Below, piece by piece: positions 57,077 to 64,000 of a stretch of 64,000 nucleotides of DNA; position 1 is the first letter of the stretch, and every line of letters begins with the position of its first letter. The notes under the pieces are model-generated. The model was given only the letters and a program-made list of their open reading frames with translations, ran no database searches and had not been told where the DNA came from. The stretch comes from CBFFRJ01 sp051486985 (GTDB lineage Bacteria > Pseudomonadota > Gammaproteobacteria > Enterobacterales > Enterobacteriaceae): contig NZ_JAHVDV010000012.1 in NCBI RefSeq assembly GCF_051486985.1, positions 57,952 through 121,951 on the forward strand, in the 5' to 3' direction. The translations under genes and the position numbers were made by a program.

Positions 57077-58459
57077 ACCGTTTAGCGCCGCTACCCGATA
57101 GGCTTCGGCCATGGTCGGGTAGTTAAAGGTGGTGTTAACAAAGTACTCGATAGTGTTACCACCGCCTTTCTGCTCCATAATCGCCTGACCGATGTGAATG
57201 ATTTCGGCCGCGCGTTCACCAAAGCAATGAATCCCCAAAATCTCTTTGGTTTCACGGTGGAACAGGATTTTCAGCGTGCCCACGCTCATGCCCACAATCT
57301 GCGCCCGCGCCAGGTGCTTAAACTGCGCGCGGCCCACTTCATAAGGCACTTTCATGGCGGTCAGCTGCTGTTCGGTTTTGCCGACAGAGCTGATCTCAGG
57401 AATGGTATAGATACCGGTGGGGATATCCTCAATCAGATGGGCGGTGGCCTCACCTTTCATCATCGCCTGCGCGGCAATGCGACCCTGATCGTAAGCGGCC
57501 GAAGCCAGGCTTGGATAGCCGATGACGTCTCCGACGGCATACACATGCTGAAGCGCGGTCTGGTACATGCTGTTCACTTTCAACTGACCGCGTCCGTCAG
57601 CATCAAGCCCAATGTTCTCCAGCTGCAGGCTGTCGGTATTACCGGTGCGTCCGTTAGCATAGAGCAGGCAGTCAGCTTTCACCTTCTTGCCGGATTTCAG
57701 ATGCATAATCACGCCATCCTCGGTCCCCTCGATGTGCTCGTACTCTTCGTTATGACGGATGACCACACCGCTGTTCCAGAAGTGGTAGGAGAGGGAGTCT
57801 GACATCTCCTGATCGAGGAAGGCCAGCAGACGATCGCGCGTGTTGATCAGATCGACTTTGACATTCATCCCCCGGAAGATCGACGCATATTCGCAGCCGA
57901 TCACCCCGGCACCATAGATGATCACATGGCGTGGCTCATGATGCATATTGAGGATGGAATCGCTGTCGTAAATGCGCGGATGCGCAAAATCGGTATCGGC
58001 CGGATGGTACGGGCGTGAACCGCAGGCAATGACAAATTTCTCTGCTGTCAGCGTTTCGACCGAGCCGTCCGGGCACTCCAGCGCCAGCGTATGCGGGTCA
58101 ATAAAGTGCGCATTCCCCTGCAGAATTTCACAGCGGTTACGTTCATAGAAGCCCTGACGCATCTGCGTTTGCTGATTTATCACGCTGTCCGCGTGGTTAA
58201 GAATATCGGCAAAGGAGGAGCGAAGAATGCGGGTGTGGTCGCTGTATAATGGGTTTTGATTGAATTCGATAATGCGGCTGACGGCGTGGCGGAGGGCTTT
58301 TGACGGGATAGTTCCCCAGTGGGTACAACCACCGCCCACGTTATGATAGCGCTCAATGACCGCCACTCTGGCACCCTGTTTAACCAGACCCATAGCAGCA
58401 CCTTCACCGCCCGGGCCTGAGCCTATAACTATTGCGTCGTAATCGTAGGAATGTGGCAT
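57059..58459 (-). CDS. sthA: Soluble pyridine nucleotide transhydrogenase
   Basis: Cytosolic FAD enzyme moving reducing equivalents between NADPH and NAD+. It has 466 residues, the E. coli length. The FAD loop is IVIGSGPGGEGAAMGL, followed by GGGCTHWGTIPSKALR, where the family has one cysteine instead of the disulfide of related reductases, the NAD(P) loop IYGAGVIGCEYASIF, and VGDVIGYPSLASAAYDQGR. Its 3' end overlaps oxyR by 18 bases in convergent orientation. Confidence 0.97.
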   Translation of the reverse strand: MPHSYDYDAIVIGSGPGGEGAAMGLVKQGARVAVIERYHNVGGGCTHWGTIPSKALRHAVSRIIEFNQNPLYSDHTRILRSSFADILNHADSVINQQTQMRQGFYERNRCEILQGNAHFIDPHTLALECPDGSVETLTAEKFVIACGSRPYHPADTDFAHPRIYDSDSILNMHHEPRHVIIYGAGVIGCEYASIFRGMNVKVDLINTRDRLLAFLDQEMSDSLSYHFWNSGVVIRHNEEYEHIEGTEDGVIMHLKSGKKVKADCLLYANGRTGNTDSLQLENIGLDADGRGQLKVNSMYQTALQHVYAVGDVIGYPSLASAAYDQGRIAAQAMMKGEATAHLIEDIPTGIYTIPEISSVGKTEQQLTAMKVPYEVGRAQFKHLARAQIVGMSVGTLKILFHRETKEILGIHCFGERAAEIIHIGQAIMEQKGGGNTIEYFVNTTFNYPTMAEAYRVAALNGLNRLF

Positions 58460-58658
58460 GGCAAGGCTTACCTGTTCTTATACATAAAAGCAACATAATA
58501 GTAACATCAACAGCGCGATAACCCAATTATCGTTGTGCTTTTTTCGTGCGCGAAAGCAGAAAGAGCTCGTAAACAATCATTCACAAACCAGTACAATCCG
58601 ATTAGTTTTATTCTCTGGTATAGTGCCAGCAGGTCTGCGGAAGGATTCAAGCATTGTG

Positions 58659-59294
58659 ATGGGCGTAAGAGCGCAACAAAAAGAGAGAACCCGGCGTTCG
58701 CTGGTTGAAGCGGCATTCAGTCAACTGAGCGCTGAGCGAAGTTTCGCCAGCCTGAGTCTGCGTGAAGTTGCGCGCGAGGCGGGCATAGCCCCGACGTCCT
58801 TTTATCGTCATTTCCGCGATGTGGATGAACTCGGCCTGACCATGGTCGATGAGAGCGGATTGATGCTGCGTCAGTTGATGCGTCAGGCGCGTCAACGTAT
58901 CGCCAAAGGCGGCAGCGTTATCCGTACATCCGTTTCAACTTTTATGGAATTTATCGGCAATAACCCAAATGCGTTCCAGCTGTTATTACGTGAACGCTCG
59001 GGTACCTCTGCGGCATTTCGTGCAGCGGTGGCGCGTGAAATCCAGCATTTTATTGCGGAACTTGCCGACTATCTTGAAATCGAAAACCATATGCCGCGGG
59101 CGTTCACTGAAGCGCAGGCCGAGGCGATGGTAACGATTGTGTTTAGTGCAGGCGCTGAGGCGCTGGATGTAGGCATTGAGCAACGCAAGCAATTAGAAGA
59201 GCGACTGGTGCTACAGCTGAGGATGATTTCCAAAGGCGCGTATTACTGGTATCGCCGTGAACAAGAAAAAATGGCGCATCAACCCGATGAGTGA
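58659..59294 (+). CDS. fabR: TetR-family repressor of unsaturated fatty-acid synthesis
   Basis: Represses fabA and fabB in response to unsaturated acyl-CoA/ACP. It has 211 residues from the ATG at 58659; the helix-turn-helix is SLREVAREAGIAPTSFYRHFRDVDELG. The extended N-terminus annotated in some E. coli entries is out of frame here, which supports MGVRAQQ as the real start. The C-terminus (QEKMAHQPDE) is a few residues shorter than in E. coli. yijD follows by ten bases, forming fabR-yijD. Confidence 0.95.
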   Translation: MGVRAQQKERTRRSLVEAAFSQLSAERSFASLSLREVAREAGIAPTSFYRHFRDVDELGLTMVDESGLMLRQLMRQARQRIAKGGSVIRTSVSTFMEFIGNNPNAFQLLLRERSGTSAAFRAAVAREIQHFIAELADYLEIENHMPRAFTEAQAEAMVTIVFSAGAEALDVGIEQRKQLEERLVLQLRMISKGAYYWYRREQEKMAHQPDE

Positions 59295-59304
59295 AGGACG
59301 AGTA

Positions 59305-59658
59305 ATGAAACAGTCAGGTCAAGATAGAGGTACGTTGTTGCTGGCGTTAATCGCTGGCTTATCCATTAATGGCACCTTTGCAGCGATTTTTAGCTCCATT
59401 GTGCCTTTCTCCGTATTCCCCATTATTTCCCTGGTGCTGACAGTGTACTGCCTGCATCAACGCTATCAAAACCGTACCATGCCCGTGGGTCTGCCTGGCC
59501 TTGCGGCCGCCTGCTTTATTCTCGGTGTATTGCTTTACAGCACCGTGGTGCGAGCGGAGTATCCGGACATCGGCTCCAACTTCTTCCCGGCGGTGCTGTC
59601 GGTGATTCTGGTGTTCTGGATCGGTTTTCGTATGCGTAACCGCAATCAGGGGCTGTAG
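59305..59658 (+). CDS. yijD: DUF1422 inner-membrane protein YijD
   Basis: A 117-residue protein (E. coli 119) with four hydrophobic segments: LLLALIAGLSINGTFAAIF, FSVFPIISLVLTVYCL, GLAAACFILGVLLYSTVV and FFPAVLSVILVFWIGF. The function is unknown. The ATG at 59305 follows GAAGGACGAG; an upstream in-frame ATG at 59257 lies inside fabR. Conserved coupling to fabR hints at a membrane-lipid link. Confidence 0.94.
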   Translation: MKQSGQDRGTLLLALIAGLSINGTFAAIFSSIVPFSVFPIISLVLTVYCLHQRYQNRTMPVGLPGLAAACFILGVLLYSTVVRAEYPDIGSNFFPAVLSVILVFWIGFRMRNRNQGL

Positions 59659-59662
59659 GACC

Positions 59663-59695
59663 TCAGGCCTGATAAGCGAAGCGCCATCAGGCCTG
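59663..59695. repeat. REP element between yijD and trmA
   Basis: CAGGCCTGATAAGCGAAGCG followed by CCATCAGGCCTG forms the REP palindrome with outer arms CAGGCCTGAT and ATCAGGCCTG, between two convergent genes. Confidence 0.85.
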
Positions 59696-59710
59696 GCAAC
59701 CGTTTATAAA

Positions 59711-60811
59711 CTATTTCGCTGTTAACAGAACCCCGCACTCCATATGGTGCGTATAGGGGAACTGATCGAACAGGGCCAGACGTTCAATGCTGTGCGTCTG
59801 GCTTAACGTTTCAAGATTCTTACACAAGGTTTCCGGATTACAGGAAATGTACAAAATCCGGGGATACGCCTGCACCATCTTCTCGGTTTCGCTGTCCAGC
59901 CCACTGCGCGGTGGATCGACGAAAATCGTCTCGCACTGATAGCTCTTTAAATCGATCCCCTGCAGGCGGTTGAACGCACGCACGCCGTTCATTGCCTGGG
60001 TGAACTCTTCTGCCGACATGCGGATAATCTGCACATTATCGATATGGTTTGCGGCAATGTTGTATTGCGCTGCCGCTACCGATGGCTTGGCGATTTCCGT
60101 TGCCAGAACGCGGTCGAAATTACGGGCGAGTGCCAGTGAGAAGTTGCCGTTACCGCAGTATAGTTCGAGCAGATCCCCGGTTGACCCTTTTGTTGCACCC
60201 AGCGCCCACTCCAGCATCTGTATATTCATGGCGGCATTAGGTTGTGTGAAGCTGTTTTCTACCTGGCGGTAGATCATCTCTTTACCCGCAACGGGCAGAC
60301 GCTCATCAATAAAGTCCTGATCAAGCGCAATCTTGGTTTTGGTTGCTCGGCCAATCAGTTGCACATTCAGGTTTTGTGCCCGCAGGGCATCACGCAGGCG
60401 GGTCGCCTCTTCACGCCACGCCTCGTCCAGCTTTTTGTGATAGAGCAGAGTGACGATGGCCTGATTGCTGAGGGTGGTCAGGTAATCAATCTGGAAAAGC
60501 TTATGGCGCAGCGTTTTGTTCTCGCGCAGGCTCTCCATCAACACCTTCATCAGCTGATTAATCAGCTCACTTGCCGCCGGGAAACTGTCCACGCGAATAC
60601 GACTTTTGCTCTGCTGATCGAAAATGATGTGGTACAGGTCGTCGCCATCGTGCCAGATGCGGAACTCGGCACGCATACGGTAATGGCTGACCGGCGAGCG
60701 GAACACCTCCGGTACGGGCGCGGAGAAGGGCGTCATCATCGACTGCAGACGCACGACTTTCTCGGCAAGTTGCGCATCATACTGTTCTGTTGGCAGGTGT
60801 TCGGGAGTCAT
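59711..60811 (-). CDS. trmA: tRNA (uracil-54-C5)-methyltransferase
   Basis: Makes ribothymidine-54 in the T loop of tRNA and modifies tmRNA, using SAM. It has 366 residues, the E. coli length. The SAM motif is LLELYCGNGNFSLALA; the catalytic nucleophile cysteine is in LYISCNPETLCKNLETL and the base lies in the C-terminal ECGVLL segment; VDPPRSGLD precedes. E. coli trmA is under stringent, rRNA-like control. Confidence 0.97.
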   Translation of the reverse strand: MTPEHLPTEQYDAQLAEKVVRLQSMMTPFSAPVPEVFRSPVSHYRMRAEFRIWHDGDDLYHIIFDQQSKSRIRVDSFPAASELINQLMKVLMESLRENKTLRHKLFQIDYLTTLSNQAIVTLLYHKKLDEAWREEATRLRDALRAQNLNVQLIGRATKTKIALDQDFIDERLPVAGKEMIYRQVENSFTQPNAAMNIQMLEWALGATKGSTGDLLELYCGNGNFSLALARNFDRVLATEIAKPSVAAAQYNIAANHIDNVQIIRMSAEEFTQAMNGVRAFNRLQGIDLKSYQCETIFVDPPRSGLDSETEKMVQAYPRILYISCNPETLCKNLETLSQTHSIERLALFDQFPYTHHMECGVLLTAK

Positions 60812-60943
60812 CGTATTTCCTGAATGAGTAAGAATAACGCGGGGATTGTAGGGGTTGCTCAGGGGATGTCCAGCGCCGGATGTTTTTTCGATTCACCTCA
60901 TAGCAGTCTGGACATCTATATGTTTATGAATGTAGCATCCCTG

Positions 60944-61160
60944 TTCCGGTCCTGTAAGTTAAAAGGGAATCCAGTGTAAATCTGGAGCTGACGCGCAGCG
61001 GTAAGGAAAGGTGGGATGATAGCGAAAGCAGACACTGCTTATAAAAGTGGGAAGTCATCATCTTGTAGTACCTCCAAGCCCGAAGACCTGCCGGAGTTAC
61101 GTCGCAATTGGTACCGTCGTCGCGAGCTACTGAGGGTACCTGCGGCATCCTTCCTATTAT
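60944..61160 (+). ncRNA. Cobalamin riboswitch in the btuB leader
   Basis: The leader has the conserved cobalamin-aptamer elements in order: CCGGTCCTGTAAGTTAAAAG and GGAATCCAGT at the 5' side, GAGCTGACGCGCAGCGGTAA core, GGGAAGTCATCATC, and the B12 box AAGCCCGAAGACCTGCCGG at 61076-61094. These match the E. coli btuB leader in order and sequence. Bound adenosylcobalamin should block translation of btuB by sequestering the start region. The remainder of the 364-base trmA/btuB gap holds promoters only. Confidence 0.95.
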
Positions 61161-61175
61161 GTGGATGCTTACACA

Positions 61176-63026
61176 ATGATAAAAAAAGTTTCGCTGCTGA
61201 CGGCGCTCTCCGTCACGGCATTTTCTGGCTGGGCGCAGGACAGCAACCCGGACACGCTGGTGGTGACAGCAAATCGTTTTCAACAGCCTGCCAAAACGGT
61301 ACTGGCGCCCACGGAAGTCGTAACTCGTGAGGATATCGATCGCTGGCAGTCACGCTCCCTGGTTGACGTACTACGTCGACTGCCTGGCGTGGATATCGCG
61401 CAAAATGGTGGTCTGGGTCAGACCGCCTCTGTTTTTGTTCGGGGTACAGAAGCGAAACACCTGTTGCTGTTGATTGATGGCGTGCCGGTTGCACGCTCCG
61501 GTATTTCAAACGACCCGGAGCTTAACCAGATCCCCCTCTCTTTAGTGCAGCGCGTTGAATACATCCGTGGCCCGCGCTCGACCGTTTACGGCTCCGGCGC
61601 AATCGGTGGTGTGGTTAACGTCATTACCCAGAGCGGTGGCGAGCAATCGCAGATTAATGCCAGCATCGGTTCGAAAGGATACCAGACCTATGACGGCACA
61701 CTGCGGCAGCGCTTTGATGACACCGTGGTCACTGCCGCTGGATCCTACACCAGTACTCGTGGTTTTAACGTGCAGCCGGGCTCTTCATGGGACCATGATG
61801 CTGACCGTGATGGTTACCGCAATAAAACCTTCTGGGGAAGCCTGCAGCATAAGTTCAACGACAATATTGACGGCTTCTTCCGTGGGTACAGCTTTAGCAA
61901 TAATGTGGACTATGACCTTGGCAGCCCGCCGTTCCTGCCGGAATACAGTGCGGATGAGCGTCAGTTGTACAGTCAGGGGTGGGATACCGGCCTGAGCCTT
62001 AATCAGGGGATCTACTCGTCCCAGCTGGTGGCGAGCTACCAGAAAAGCAAAGACTACAACTACAGCAGCATCTATGGTCGTTATGAAGACGGCACCACGC
62101 TGGATGACATGGAGCAGCGTTATATTCAGTGGGCGAATAATGTTGCAGTTGGTCATGGTTCGGTGAGCGCAGGCGCAGACTGGAAACAGGAACGTCTGGT
62201 CTCCTCTAACAAACGCTCTCGTGAAGCCTACGACCGCGATAATACCGGACTCTACCTGTCTGGCCTGCAGCAGTTTGGCGACGTCACGCTGGAAGCCTCC
62301 GGGCGTGAGGACAAAGACGAAGAGTTCGGCTGGCACGGCACCTGGCAGACGGCTGCAGGCTGGGAGTTCGTTGAAAACTATCGTCTGACGCTCTCTTACG
62401 GTACCGGCTTCCTGGCGCCGTCGTTGGGGCAGCAGTTTGGTGCGAAGCGTTTTAACATTGCCTCCAATCCGGATCTTAAGCCGGAGGAGTCTAAGCAATG
62501 GGAAGCGGGTATTGAGGGACTGAGCGGGCCGCTTGACTGGCGCCTGTCTGCTTATCGTTATGAGATTGATAATCTTATTACCTACAGCGACACGGCTTAT
62601 TACAACATCAACTCGGCAACGATTAAGGGCGTAGAGTGGACGGGCACTGTGGACACCGGCATCTTCTCTCACCGCGTTACGCTGCAATATATTGACCCGC
62701 GTGATGATGAAACTGACGAAGTGCTGCCACGTCGTGCGAAGCGCCAGGCCAAGTATCAGCTTGACTGGGCGGTCTTCGATGTGGACATGAATCTTGCCTG
62801 GGAGTATTTCGGTAAGCGCTACGACAACAGAACATCGGCCTACAATCCTGAGCAACGTGTGTTGCCAGGTTACAGTACTGTCGATTTTTCTGCGTCATAT
62901 CCAGTGACCTCACACCTGACAGTTCGTGGTAAAATAGCTAACCTGTTCGATAAAGATTACGAGACAGCTTATGGCTACCAAACTGCAGGACGGGAATACA
63001 CCTTGTCTGGCAGCTACACCTTCTGA
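61176..63026 (+). CDS. btuB: TonB-dependent vitamin B12 outer-membrane receptor
   Basis: Imports cobalamins across the outer membrane with TonB energy; also a phage and colicin receptor in E. coli. It has 616 residues (E. coli 614). After the signal peptide IKKVSLLTALSVTAFSGWA comes the TonB box in DTLVVTANR, the plug domain (LPGVDIAQNGG, RVEYIRGPRSTVYGSGAIGGVVNVI), then a 22-strand barrel ending LSGSYTF. The last 45 residues are nearly identical to E. coli, whereas most extracellular-loop parts are strongly diverged. The start ATG at 61176 ends the riboswitch leader. It overlaps murI by 56 bases. Confidence 0.96.
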   Translation: MIKKVSLLTALSVTAFSGWAQDSNPDTLVVTANRFQQPAKTVLAPTEVVTREDIDRWQSRSLVDVLRRLPGVDIAQNGGLGQTASVFVRGTEAKHLLLLIDGVPVARSGISNDPELNQIPLSLVQRVEYIRGPRSTVYGSGAIGGVVNVITQSGGEQSQINASIGSKGYQTYDGTLRQRFDDTVVTAAGSYTSTRGFNVQPGSSWDHDADRDGYRNKTFWGSLQHKFNDNIDGFFRGYSFSNNVDYDLGSPPFLPEYSADERQLYSQGWDTGLSLNQGIYSSQLVASYQKSKDYNYSSIYGRYEDGTTLDDMEQRYIQWANNVAVGHGSVSAGADWKQERLVSSNKRSREAYDRDNTGLYLSGLQQFGDVTLEASGREDKDEEFGWHGTWQTAAGWEFVENYRLTLSYGTGFLAPSLGQQFGAKRFNIASNPDLKPEESKQWEAGIEGLSGPLDWRLSAYRYEIDNLITYSDTAYYNINSATIKGVEWTGTVDTGIFSHRVTLQYIDPRDDETDEVLPRRAKRQAKYQLDWAVFDVDMNLAWEYFGKRYDNRTSAYNPEQRVLPGYSTVDFSASYPVTSHLTVRGKIANLFDKDYETAYGYQTAGREYTLSGSYTF

Positions 63027-63822
63027 ACTACGGCCCACCGTGCTGGTGTTTGACTCTGGCGTCGGTGGGTTATCGGTTTACGACGAGATCCGGCATCTCC
63101 TGCCGGATCTTCATTACATCTACACCTTCGATAACGTCGCCTTTCCTTACGGGGAAAAGAGTGAAGCGTTTATTGTTGAACGCGTTGTTGAAATCGTCAC
63201 CGCTGTTCAGGCTCAATACCCGCTGGCCCTTGCCATTATCGCCTGCAATACGGCCAGTACCGTTTCTCTCCCGGCCTTGCGCGAAAAATTCTCCTTCCCG
63301 GTTGTCGGGGTAGTACCTGCCATTAAACCGGCGGCACGTTTAACCGCAAACGGCGTAGTGGGATTACTGGCAACCCGCGCGACGGTGAAACGCCCTTACA
63401 CCCATGAGCTTATCTCGCGATTTGCTAATGAATGCACCATCGAAATGTTGGGTTCGGCTGAGCTGGTCGAGCTTGCAGAAGCGAAGCTACATGGCAAACC
63501 GGTTCCACTTGATGAGCTTAAGAAAATCCTCCGCCCCTGGCTACGTATGAGTGAGCCACCAGATACCGTGGTGCTGGGCTGTACGCACTTCCCTTTACTG
63601 CAGGATGAGCTTTTGCAGGTATTGCCGGAAGGGACACGTTTTATTGACTCAGGTGCGGCGATAGCGCGTCGTACCGCCTGGCTACTTGAGCATGAAGCAC
63701 CGGATGCAAAATCAGCCGATGAAAATATTGCGTATTGCATGGAGGTCACGCCCGAAACTGTACTTTTATTGCCCGTTTTGCAACGCTATGGCTTCAGAAC
63801 GCTTGAAAAACTGCCAGTTTAG
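62971..63822 (+). CDS. murI: Glutamate racemase
   Basis: Makes D-glutamate for peptidoglycan. It has 283 residues (E. coli 285). The two catalytic cysteines are in IIACNTAST and VLGCTHFPLL; the DSGVGGLSVYDEI and PYGEKS motifs precede. The N-terminal extension (about 20 residues before RPTVLVFDSG) is the part to which UDP-MurNAc-Ala binds as activator in E. coli. The start lies within btuB, giving a 56-base overlap; E. coli has the same kind of overlap. Confidence 0.97.
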   Translation: MATKLQDGNTPCLAATPSELRPTVLVFDSGVGGLSVYDEIRHLLPDLHYIYTFDNVAFPYGEKSEAFIVERVVEIVTAVQAQYPLALAIIACNTASTVSLPALREKFSFPVVGVVPAIKPAARLTANGVVGLLATRATVKRPYTHELISRFANECTIEMLGSAELVELAEAKLHGKPVPLDELKKILRPWLRMSEPPDTVVLGCTHFPLLQDELLQVLPEGTRFIDSGAAIARRTAWLLEHEAPDAKSADENIAYCMEVTPETVLLLPVLQRYGFRTLEKLPV

Positions 63823-63847
63823 TGACGTTTTGCGCAAAAAAGAGACG

Positions 63848-63910
63848 GTTAAAAAGTTTTTTGAATTTTAGACTTGTCAGCCCGGAATAACTCCCTATAA
63901 TGCGCCTCCA
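63848..63910 (+). promoter_or_regulatory. rRNA operon P1 promoter with UP element
   Basis: AT-rich UP element at 63848-63871, -35 TTGTCA at 63874-63879, 16-base spacer, -10 TATAAT at 63896-63901, a GC-rich discriminator GCGCCTCC and a predicted start A at 63910. It matches rrn P1 and follows murI as rrnB does in E. coli. The GC-rich discriminator and 16-base spacer are the hallmarks of stringent (ppGpp/DksA) control; Fis sites would lie upstream within the murI end. The leader to base 64000 is rRNA precursor; P2 and the 16S gene lie past the edge. Confidence 0.95.
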
Positions 63911-64000
63911 CTGACACGGAACAACGGCACACACGCCGCCGGGTCAGCAGGGTGTTCCGGTGAGATTCACTGAGAAGCCCGCAGAGAAAAGCGAAAATAA

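Noticed and set aside
1..64000. tRNA genes, insertion sequences, prophage or integrase genes
   Set aside because: None was recognised anywhere in the window; accessory segments are flanked by palindromes but not by transposase or att sites that I could identify.

Overview
The window is ordinary chromosome from a member of the Enterobacteriaceae. Gene order and protein sequences follow the Escherichia coli rhaB-to-rrnB segment gene for gene over most of its length. Several accessory genes and the extragenic palindromes suggest the Enterobacter/Lelliottia/Leclercia side of the family rather than Escherichia; that placement is an inference. One ambiguous base (N) lies at 23072.

Layout. 1-3.4 kb: rhamnose kinase (partial) and the divergent activators rhaS-rhaR; the expected transporter gene rhaT is missing. 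3.5-7.2 kb: sodA, the ketodeoxygluconate permease kdgT, a convergent YagE-like ketodeoxygluconate aldolase and yiiM. 7.2-10 kb: the Cpx envelope-stress system with a clear CpxR box before cpxP. 10-17.6 kb: fieF, pfkA, sbp, cdh, an additional SLC13/DASS anion transporter, tpiA, yiiQ, yiiR. 17.6-22.2 kb: fpr and the glycerol operon glpF-glpK-glpX, followed by zapB. 22.9-23.3 kb: three tandem 126-bp ERIC units. 23.3-31.7 kb: rraA, menA, hslVU (sigma-32 promoter), ftsN, cytR, priA, rpmE. 32.1-33.2 kb: a KdgM-type oligogalacturonate porin and a very small CRP-box-associated gene. 33.2-38.6 kb: the MetJ regulon (metJ, metBL, metF). 38.6-44.8 kb: an accessory operon of a glycyl radical enzyme, its activase, and NagB-like and NagA-like enzymes, preceded by a DeoR-type regulator. 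45.3-51 kb: gldA, fsaB, yijO, ppc. 51-56 kb: the divergent arginine genes argE / argCBH. 56-64 kb: oxyS-oxyR, sthA, fabR-yijD, trmA, cobalamin riboswitch-btuB, murI, and finally the P1 promoter of an rRNA operon that begins at the window edge.

How genes work together. kdgT and the aldolase gene each carry a KdgR-type operator, and a KdgM porin lies further along, which suggests use of plant pectin/uronate breakdown products. The NagA/NagB-like enzymes would yield fructose-6-phosphate, which neighbouring FsaB could split to dihydroxyacetone and glyceraldehyde-3-phosphate, with GldA reducing the former. The glycyl radical enzyme in the same operon has no assignable substrate.

The most interesting unexplained items are the 26-28 codon gene at 33061-33147 (perfect CRP palindrome, promoter and terminator of its own, resembling the dual-function AzuCR RNA in size and pattern), the glycyl-radical/amino-sugar operon, and the KdgR-linked aldolase.
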